Origin: JAWLGJ01 sp041685145
GTDB taxonomy: Bacteria; Pseudomonadota; Alphaproteobacteria; Rhodospirillales; Magnetospirillaceae
Length of the DNA: 13,831 nucleotides
Assembly: GCA_041685145.1 (NCBI GenBank)
Contig: JAWLGJ010000063.1
Location: 1 to 13,831 of the forward strand
Direction: 5' to 3'
This document shows positions 8,555 through 13,831 of the stretch, one piece after another (the first letter of the stretch is position 1; each line of letters begins with the position of its first letter). A program made the translations under genes and the position numbers. The notes beneath the pieces are model-generated. The model saw only the letters and a program-made list of their open reading frames with translations. It was not told the DNA's origin and ran no database searches.

Positions 8555-9475
8555 TCAGGGTTCGCAGGCTAGGTCTTCGTCGGGGCAGCCGCGCTCGATC
8601 TGCACGACGCTGTGCTCCAGGCCCAGGCCGGCGCCGAGTTCGTGCTTGATGGCGGCCAGGGCGCGGTCGTGGTCGGCCTCGGCGGCAATGGTGGCGTGCA
8701 GGGTGAGCAGGGGCCGCCCGCTGGTCAGCGCCCAGGCATGGACATGGTGGACGTCACGCAGCCCCGGCACCGCCGCCAGAAGGCGCGCGCGCACCTGCGC
8801 CTCGTCGAAATCCTCGGGCGCACCTTCGAGTAGAATGTGGGTGGCGGCGGCCAGCAGCCGCCAGGCATTGACGAGTATGAGCGCCGCCACCGCCAGCGAC
8901 AGCAGCGGATCGATCGGAGTCCAGCCGGTGACCAGGATCACCACCCCCGCCACCACCGCCGCCGCCGAGCCCAGCAGGTCGCCCAGCACATGCAGCGCCG
9001 CGCCGCGCAGATTGAGATTGCCGTGGGCGTGCCCGGTGTGCAGCACCCGCAGCACGATGGCGTTGACCACCAGCCCCAGCGCCGCCACCACCAGCATCGG
9101 CACGCCCTTCACCGGCATCGGCGTGCCCAGGCGCTGGGCCGCCTCCCAGATGATCCACAGGGCCAGGCCGGCGGCGAGCAGCCCGTTGACGAAGGCCGCG
9201 AGCACCTCAAGGCGGCGATAGCCGTAGGTGCGCCGGCGGTCCGCCGCCATGCGCCCCAGCCGGAACGCGGCCCAGGCCATCAGCAGGGCGCCGGAATCGG
9301 TGAGCATGTGCGCCGCGTCGGCCAGCAGCGCCAGCGAACCCGACAGCCAGCCGCCCACCGCCTCCACCGCCATGAAGGCGGCGGTGAGGATGAAGGCCCA
9401 CAGGGTGGTTGTCTCGACGCTCGTTCCGTCGGCACCGCCGTGGGGGTGGCGGTGGGGTGCCTGATTGGCGGTCAT
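8555..9475 (-). CDS. CDF family metal cation exporter, ZitB/CzcD-like
   Basis: An inner-membrane proton-coupled antiporter that exports divalent metals, probably Zn(II). From the ATG at 9475 the protein has 306 aa, typical for the family. Six membrane segments are visible between about 25 and 212. The transport-site pairs are H56xxxD60 in the second segment (ADAAHMLTD) and H162xxxD166 in the fifth (LHVLGD). A His/Asp pair of this type is associated with Zn/Cd selectivity rather than the Asp-only site of YiiP. A short His-rich N-terminus (HRHPHGG) and a loop HTGHAHG before segment five may collect metal. The cytoplasmic C-terminal domain (about 215-295) contains VHHVHAW, and the end carries two Cys (CPDEDLAC). 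The frame is open about 270 bases further upstream, but that part overlaps DUF4167 and is Arg/Pro/Ala junk. The ribosome site before the ATG is poor. Confidence 0.92.
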   Translation of the reverse strand: MTANQAPHRHPHGGADGTSVETTTLWAFILTAAFMAVEAVGGWLSGSLALLADAAHMLTDSGALLMAWAAFRLGRMAADRRRTYGYRRLEVLAAFVNGLLAAGLALWIIWEAAQRLGTPMPVKGVPMLVVAALGLVVNAIVLRVLHTGHAHGNLNLRGAALHVLGDLLGSAAAVVAGVVILVTGWTPIDPLLSLAVAALILVNAWRLLAAATHILLEGAPEDFDEAQVRARLLAAVPGLRDVHHVHAWALTSGRPLLTLHATIAAEADHDRALAAIKHELGAGLGLEHSVVQIERGCPDEDLACEP

Positions 9476-9512
9476 GAAGCCGACTTTTTCCACCGTCGGG
9501 TCACACCGGCAC

Positions 9513-9536
9513 GCGGGCGCCGCCAATGGCGCCCGC
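9513..9536 (-). terminator. Strong GC hairpin directly after the DUF4167 gene
   Basis: Three bases after the DUF4167 stop the minus strand reads GCGGGCGCC, a 6-nt loop, and GGCGCCCGC: a perfect 9-bp GC-rich stem. No U-tract follows, so it is not a textbook intrinsic terminator. It may end the upstream operon in part or stabilise its 3' end. It lies 37 bases before the ATG of the CDF gene. Confidence 0.45.
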
Positions 9537-9539
9537 CGG

Positions 9540-9977
9540 TCAGGGGCTGACGGCCTCGCCGCGCTTGTCCTCGGCGGCCTCGGCGGCCTCCGCCGACTCG
9601 GCGGCCACCTCCACCTCGGCGCGGCCGCCCTCGGCCCCGTCCTCGCGGGGCCCGCCGCCGTTGCCGCCCTCGCCCTTGGCGTCGGCGCCGTTGCCGCCAT
9701 TGCCTTGGCGCGGGCGGCCGCCATTGGCGACGGCCTGGGCATTGATGATGCGCAGGTAATGCTCGGCGTGCTGATAATAATTCTCAGCCGAAACCCGGTC
9801 CCCCTGCGAATAGGCGTCCCGTGCCAGGGCCAGATACCTCTCTAACACCTGGTGGGCGTTGCCGCGAACGCGGACGTCGGGGCCGTTGCTGTCGAAGGTC
9901 TGGTTGCGGGACGGCTTCTTGCCGCCCATGCCGCCGCGGCCGCGCGAACGCTTGTTGGAATTCGACCCTTGCTTCAT
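9540..9977 (-). CDS. DUF4167 domain protein
   Basis: A 145-aa protein of the alphaproteobacterial DUF4167 family, whose function is not established to my knowledge. The N-terminus is basic and Gly-rich (NSNKRSRGRGG), which suggests nucleic-acid binding. The conserved block at about 25-82 contains NQTFDSNGPDVRVRG, then YLALARDAYSQGDRVSAENYYQHAEHYLRI, a helical segment like a short TPR. The tail is a Gly/Asn-rich run (about 85-112) followed by an Ala/Glu-rich acidic stretch. The protein is at the short end of the family, mostly through a small tail. The ATG at 9977 has AAGG 4 nt upstream. Neighbours are prmC, 156 nt upstream, and a strong hairpin right after the stop. The association with prfA-prmC hints at a translation-linked role, which is inference. 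Confidence 0.9.
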   Translation of the reverse strand: MKQGSNSNKRSRGRGGMGGKKPSRNQTFDSNGPDVRVRGNAHQVLERYLALARDAYSQGDRVSAENYYQHAEHYLRIINAQAVANGGRPRQGNGGNGADAKGEGGNGGGPREDGAEGGRAEVEVAAESAEAAEAAEDKRGEAVSP

Positions 9978-10082
9978 GGCACCTTCAGAAAAGACGGTTG
10001 ACGGTCAAATGGATCCCCATTTTCCGGACCGCGGCCCGGATTGGTCCTAACGCTCGTCTGTCGACGGTGGGGAGTCTGCTTT

Positions 10083-10118
10083 GCGGCTTGAAGCGGAACA
10101 CAATATTCCAGCTGCCGC
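10083..10118 (-). repeat. Imperfect inverted repeat after prmC
   Basis: In the 156-bp gap between prmC and DUF4167 the minus strand can fold as GCGGC, AGC, T bulge, GGAA, 7-nt loop, TTCC, GCT, a 4-nt bulge and GCCGC. It starts 16 bp after the prmC stop. No U-run follows. It could be a weak terminator or RNA-processing element. The same gap also holds an 11-bp palindrome TTGACGGTCAA at 9998-10008. No clear promoter for DUF4167 was found. Confidence 0.3.
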
Positions 10119-10133
10119 GCCGTCTCGCCCACA

Positions 10134-11057
10134 CTAGCCGGGACCGGCGCTCATTCCAACATCTTTTTGCAGCACCCGATCACTTCCGCGCCGAATGACG
10201 ATGCACCGTTCGGTTCCCGCCAAGTCACGGCACACGCGGGCGGCGGGCATCCCCCGGTCGGCGAAGATTCGCGATACCAGGGGCGCCTGGCCGATGCCCA
10301 CCTCGACCCCCGCAACGCCCCCCGGGGCAAGGAGGCGGTCAATGTCGGGAGCCAGCATCCGGTAGGCGTCGAGGCCGTCCGGCCCTCCATCCAGCGCCCG
10401 GCGCGGCTCGTGCACGGCCACCTCCGGCGCCAGCGTATCGACGGCGTCCGAGGGAATATAGGGAGGGTTGCTGACGATTACATCGAACAATCCGTCCAGG
10501 CCCCTACCCCAATCGCCAGAACGCACCTCCACCCGAGGGGAGAGGCCGAGAGCATCGGCGTTGGCGCGCGCCACCCGGCAAGCGGCGTCGCTGGCATCGA
10601 CGCCCACCCCAACGGCGCGGAGCAGTTCGCTGAGCAGCGCCAGCAGCAGGCAGCCGGTGCCGGTGCCCAGGTCGAGCACCCGCAGCGGCCGCCGCCGGTC
10701 GGGCAGCGCGTCGAGCAGCGCCGCGACCACGGTTTCGCTGTCGGGGCGCGGGTCGAGGGTGTCACGGGTGACGATGAAGTCGAGGCCCCAGAACTCGCGC
10801 CGGCCGGTGATGTGCGCCATCGGCTCGCGGTTGGCCCGCCGCGCCGTCAGGCCCTCGACGCGCCGTGCCTCCGCCGCCGTCAGCCGGCGTTCCGGCCGCG
10901 CCACCACCGCCAGGGGCTCCACCCCCAGGGCGTGGGCCAGCAACAGCCGCGCCTCGAAGCGATGGCCGTCGATGCCGGCGCGGCGCAGGGCGGCGGCGGT
11001 CCGCGACAGGAGTTCGCCGGCGGTAGTCCCGGCGGTGGTCCCTGCGGCGGTGGTCAT
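10134..11057 (-). CDS. prmC: Release factor glutamine methyltransferase PrmC
   Basis: Methylates the Gln of the GGQ motif in release factors RF1 and RF2 using S-adenosylmethionine, raising termination efficiency. The 307 aa contain an N-terminal helical domain (about 14-85), a linker with LDPRPDSE (101-108), the SAM-binding motif DLGTGTG (129-135) and the catalytic NPPY (197-200), which contacts the target Gln. The start ATG overlaps the prfA stop as ATGA, so translation is probably coupled; GGAG lies 5 nt upstream. This puts enzyme and substrate in one transcript. The first 13 residues are a low-complexity Thr-Thr-Ala-Gly repeat that precedes the normal family start (ELLSRTAAALRRAGI). The C-terminal end past about 290 (SDRVLQKDVGMSAGPG) also looks non-conserved. 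Confidence 0.96.
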   Translation of the reverse strand: MTTAAGTTAGTTAGELLSRTAAALRRAGIDGHRFEARLLLAHALGVEPLAVVARPERRLTAAEARRVEGLTARRANREPMAHITGRREFWGLDFIVTRDTLDPRPDSETVVAALLDALPDRRRPLRVLDLGTGTGCLLLALLSELLRAVGVGVDASDAACRVARANADALGLSPRVEVRSGDWGRGLDGLFDVIVSNPPYIPSDAVDTLAPEVAVHEPRRALDGGPDGLDAYRMLAPDIDRLLAPGGVAGVEVGIGQAPLVSRIFADRGMPAARVCRDLAGTERCIVIRRGSDRVLQKDVGMSAGPG

Positions 11058-12124
11058 TGCAGCTCCGCCAGGCGCTGCGCCTGGTCATGGGCGACGAGCT
11101 GGTCGAGGATCTCGTCCAGCGCCTCGCCCGTCAGCACCTTCTCCAGCTTGTGCAGGGTGAGGTTGATGCGGTGGTCGGTCACCCGCCCCTGCGGGAAATT
11201 GTAGGTGCGGATGCGCTCCGAGCGGTCGCCGCTGCCCACCTGGCTGCGGCGCGCCGCCGAGCGTTCGGCATCGCGCTGGGCGCGCTCGTGCTCGTAGAGC
11301 CGGGCGCGCAGGATCTTCATCGCCTTGGCCTTGTTCTTGTGCTGGCTCTTCTCGTCCTGCTGCGACACCACGACCCCGCTGGGGATATGGGTGATGCGCA
11401 CGGCCGAATCGGTGGTGTTGACGTGCTGGCCGCCGGCGCCCGACGAGCGGAAGGTGTCGATGCGCAGGTCGGTGTCGTTGATGGCGACGTCGAACTCCTC
11501 GGCCTCGGGCAACACCGCCACGGTGGCGGCCGAGGTGTGGATGCGCCCGCCGGATTCGGTCACCGGCACGCGCTGGACGCGGTGGACGCCCGATTCGTAT
11601 TTCAGGCGCCCGAAGACGTTGCGGCCCGCGATGGTCGCCACCGCCTCCTTAATGCCGCCGATGCCGGTGTCGTTCACTTCCATCAGTTCGAATCGCCAGC
11701 CCTGCTGCTGGGCGTATCGCTCGTACATGCGCAGCAGTTCGGCGGCGAACAGCGCCGCCTCGTCACCGCCGGTGCCGGCGCGCACCTCCAGGATGACGTT
11801 GCGTTCATCGGCCTCGTCCTTGGGCAGCAGCATGAGCTGCACCTGCCGCTCCAGCGCGGGCAGGCGCTCCTTGAGGCCGTAATACTCGTCCTCGGCCAGC
11901 GCGCGCATCTCGGGATCGCCGGGGTCGTCCATCATCGCCCGCGCCTCGGCCATCTGCACGTGAACGCGACGCAATTCCTGGATGGCCTCGACCACCGGCC
12001 CCAGGTCGGAGAGTTCCTTGGACATGCGGGCGATGGCCTGGGCGTCCTCCACCTCGCCGGCCAGCAGGTCGCGCAGTTCGTCGTGGCGCGCCAACACGCG
12101 GTCCAGTTTGTCGTCCAGATTCAT
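11054..12124 (-). CDS. prfA: Peptide chain release factor 1 (RF1)
   Basis: Recognises UAA and UAG in the ribosomal A site and triggers peptidyl-tRNA hydrolysis. From the ATG at 12124 the protein is 356 aa, the family length. The stop-codon recognition tripeptide is PVT (187-189), the PxT form of RF1 rather than SPF of RF2. The catalytic GGQ is at 231-233 within SSGAGGQHVNTTDSAVR. The N-terminal helical domain (1-105) and the C-terminal segment are complete. A TTG directly before the ATG extends the frame by one codon, but the ATG with GAGGTGAGGG upstream is the natural start. The gene begins 21 nt after hemA and overlaps prmC by four bases, matching the hemA-prfA-prmC order known from E. coli. 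Confidence 0.98.
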   Translation of the reverse strand: MNLDDKLDRVLARHDELRDLLAGEVEDAQAIARMSKELSDLGPVVEAIQELRRVHVQMAEARAMMDDPGDPEMRALAEDEYYGLKERLPALERQVQLMLLPKDEADERNVILEVRAGTGGDEAALFAAELLRMYERYAQQQGWRFELMEVNDTGIGGIKEAVATIAGRNVFGRLKYESGVHRVQRVPVTESGGRIHTSAATVAVLPEAEEFDVAINDTDLRIDTFRSSGAGGQHVNTTDSAVRITHIPSGVVVSQQDEKSQHKNKAKAMKILRARLYEHERAQRDAERSAARRSQVGSGDRSERIRTYNFPQGRVTDHRINLTLHKLEKVLTGEALDEILDQLVAHDQAQRLAELQ

Positions 12125-12145
12125 CAAACCCTCACCTCGCGGCCC

Positions 12146-13423
12146 TCAGCGCCCGGTATCGAGGCGGAAAAGCCGAATCAGCGCCTGTTCCACCGCCTGC
12201 CATTCCGGCGCGGCGATTCCCCCGCCGGCGGCGATGCCCTTCATGGCCTCGCTGGGATCGTGAAGCAGGCGGTTGACCAGCAGGCGCGTGGCCTTGTCGG
12301 CGTCGCCGCCGGCCTCCTTCAGGGCGGCCTCGCGCTCGGCCTCGAAGCGCTGGCGCAGCGCCACGATCGCGGGCACCGCCACCCGCGCCGCGCGCCCGCG
12401 CAGGAAGGCGGCCACCTCCTCCTCGACAATCTTCCAGGCGGCACGGGCCGCCGCCTCGCGGCCGGCGCGGCCCTCCAGGGCGACGCGCTCCAGATCGGCA
12501 AGGTCGTAGAGGAAGGCGCCGTCGACGCGGTCGACGGCCGGATCCACGTCGCCGGGAATGCCGGCGTCGACCACGAATATGGGCTTGCGGCGGCGCCTTT
12601 TCAGCGCCGCCTGCAAATGGTGCTGGTCGAGGACGATCTCGCGGCTGCCGACGCAGGTCAGCACGATATCCGCCTGGGGCAGAAGCGCGGCGAGATCGGC
12701 GAAGGCGGCGGCGTGGCAGTCGAGTTCGCGGGCCAACGCCTCGGCGCGCCCGGCGCGCGGCGCCGTCACCACCAGCCGCGCCACCCCGGCCTCCAACAGG
12801 CTTTCCGCCACCAGTTCGCCCATGTCGCCGCCGCCGATCAGCAACGCCTCGCAGCGCGACAGATCGCCGTGCAGGTCGCGGGCGAACTGCACCGCCGCCG
12901 CGGCGATGGACACCGGCCCCTCGCCGATGCTGGTCTCGCTGCGCACACGCTTGGCGGCGCCGTAGGCGGCCTGCAACAGCGCCTCAAGCTCGCTGCCCGA
13001 CATGCCGGCGTCGCGGGCGAAGCGATGCACCGCCTTCACCTGCCCCAGCACATGCGGCTCGCCGATGACCAAGCTGTCCAGCGAGGCGGCGACCGCGAAG
13101 CAATGGCGCACCGCCTCGGGACCGACCAGGGTATAAAGCTGCGCCGCCAAGTCAGCGGTGGCGACCCCGGCGCGCTCGGCCAAAAGCTCGGCGATGCGCG
13201 CCGTTGCCTCGGCGGGTTCGTGATGGATGGTGACGATCTCGACGCGGTCGCAGGTGGACACCGCCGCCGCCTGGCTCAGACCGGCGGCGCGCAGGCGCTC
13301 CAGGAAGGCGAGCTGGGCGGCGTCGTCGACGAACAGCGCGTCGCGCAGGGCCAGGGAACTGGACCTGTGGTTGGCGCCGATGACAATCGGCCGCAGGAGC
13401 ACCTGCGCCTCGACCTGCATCAT
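12146..13423 (-). CDS. hemA: Glutamyl-tRNA reductase, divergent
   Basis: Catalyses NADPH-dependent reduction of glutamyl-tRNA to glutamate-1-semialdehyde, the first step of the C5 route to haem. The 425 aa have the family layout: catalytic domain (10-165), NADPH-binding domain (about 170-320) and C-terminal helical dimerisation domain. The catalytic Cys is C58 in STCDR (56-60); H107 and GQVK (127-130) are also present. Several usual residues differ: STCNR is STCDR, the Gly of the GLDS segment is S114 (ASLDS), EPQILGQ is EPHVLGQ, GxGEMG is GGGDMG (197-202), and the normal PRD is PGD in IPGDVD. These could be lineage features or signs of altered activity. The start ATG overlaps the hisS stop (ATGATG, two possible starts), with GGAG 5 nt upstream. 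Gene symbol follows E. coli usage; in this class hemA often means ALA synthase, a different enzyme. Confidence 0.92.
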   Translation of the reverse strand: MMQVEAQVLLRPIVIGANHRSSSLALRDALFVDDAAQLAFLERLRAAGLSQAAAVSTCDRVEIVTIHHEPAEATARIAELLAERAGVATADLAAQLYTLVGPEAVRHCFAVAASLDSLVIGEPHVLGQVKAVHRFARDAGMSGSELEALLQAAYGAAKRVRSETSIGEGPVSIAAAAVQFARDLHGDLSRCEALLIGGGDMGELVAESLLEAGVARLVVTAPRAGRAEALARELDCHAAAFADLAALLPQADIVLTCVGSREIVLDQHHLQAALKRRRRKPIFVVDAGIPGDVDPAVDRVDGAFLYDLADLERVALEGRAGREAAARAAWKIVEEEVAAFLRGRAARVAVPAIVALRQRFEAEREAALKEAGGDADKATRLLVNRLLHDPSEAMKGIAAGGGIAAPEWQAVEQALIRLFRLDTGR

Positions 13424-13831
13424 TCCCGCTCCAGCCGCCGCAGGCGCTCCTCCAGGGCGTCCACGGGCACCTCCTCCTGGGCGCCGGAATCGAGGTCGCG
13501 CAGGGTGACCGCCCCGCGCGCCGCCTCGTCCTCGCCCAGGATGAGGGCGGCGCGCGCATTGGCCTTGTTGGCGCGCGCCAGACGCTTCTTCATGTTGCCG
13601 GAAAAGCCGAGATCGACCACGAAGCCGGCCCGGCGCAGGCGCTGCGCCAGCACCAGCGGATCGCCGCCGCCCGCCGGCACCACCACCAGCGGCCGCGGCG
13701 CCGGCGGCGCCACCGCCAGCAGCATCGCCAGCCGCTCCACCCCGGCGGCCCAGCCGATGCCGGGCGTCGCCGGCCCGCCCATCTGGCCGATCAGCCCGTC
13801 ATAGCGCCCGCCCGCCAGCACCGTGCCCTGG
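13420..13831 (-). CDS. hisS: Histidyl-tRNA synthetase, C-terminal part
   Basis: The gene enters from the right edge; about 136 codons are visible. The visible part starts QGTVLAGGRYDGL, the class II HisRS signature, followed by motif 3 (GIGWAAGVERL). After it comes the C-terminal anticodon-binding domain, with the typical NMKKRLARANKANARAALIL segment and GEDEAARGAVTLRDL. The presence of this domain argues against HisZ, the catalytically inactive relative that lacks it. The enzyme charges tRNA-His. The stop codon overlaps the hemA start, so the gene is probably the upstream member of the hemA-prfA-prmC transcript. No frameshift or damage is seen in the visible part. Confidence 0.95.
   Translation of the reverse strand, partial: QGTVLAGGRYDGLIGQMGGPATPGIGWAAGVERLAMLLAVAPPAPRPLVVVPAGGGDPLVLAQRLRRAGFVVDLGFSGNMKKRLARANKANARAALILGEDEAARGAVTLRDLDSGAQEEVPVDALEERLRRLERE

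Noticed and set aside
9482..9536. Hairpin 9513-9536 plus the T-run at 9483-9488 as a terminator
   Set aside because: The T-run precedes the stem on the plus strand and reads as A on the minus strand, so it is on the wrong side for both directions.
9476..9742. N-terminal extension of the CDF exporter
   Set aside because: The extra residues are low-complexity Arg/Pro/Ala and overlap the DUF4167 gene in another frame. Homology begins after the ATG at 9475.
11057..13804. A 915-codon open frame on the plus strand opposite prfA, hemA and hisS
   Set aside because: It spans three well-supported genes on the other strand. Stop codons are rare antisense to GC-rich genes. The protein is His/Gln/Arg/Ala-rich without any recognisable domain.

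Overview
The window is ordinary chromosomal DNA of a GC-rich alphaproteobacterium. I infer a Rhodospirillales-like member from memory of gene orders. The class is suggested by three things: a DUF4167 gene, a family known mostly from Alphaproteobacteria; a clpB promoter that fits the alphaproteobacterial RpoH consensus; and a gene order related to the prfA-prmC-DUF4167-clpB order I recall from rhizobia. No phage, transposase, CRISPR array, rRNA or tRNA was found.

Layout. The left edge (1-351) has no complete gene. It carries a near-consensus sigma70 promoter pointing left, a 14-bp palindrome over its -10 box, and probably the first codons of a gene leaving the window. Next come two rightward envelope genes: a MepM-like M23 peptidoglycan endopeptidase (352-1983) and an unrecognised exported coiled-coil protein (2136-2978). 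Everything after that runs leftward. Reading from the right edge, the order is hisS (partial), hemA (glutamyl-tRNA reductase), prfA (RF1), prmC, DUF4167, a CDF metal exporter, feoA, feoB and clpB. clpB converges on the coiled-coil gene.

How the genes work together. hisS, hemA, prfA and prmC are packed with ATGA overlaps or a 21-nt gap and look like one translation and haem transcription unit: tRNA-His charging, tRNA-Glu-dependent ALA formation, peptide release, and methylation of the release factor. The CDF gene and feoAB form a metal-homeostasis block, and feoA has its own promoter with a Fur-like box at the predicted start site. clpB has its own heat-shock promoter directly behind feoB. The M23 enzyme and the coiled-coil protein may form an envelope module, but only adjacency supports that.

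I did not find a clear undescribed multi-gene system. The items most worth a second look are the divergent glutamyl-tRNA reductase in a class that normally uses ALA synthase, the uncharacterised coiled-coil protein beside the M23 enzyme, the Cys-rich FeoB tail, and several promoter architectures. All family assignments come from reading motifs by eye; no database search was run.
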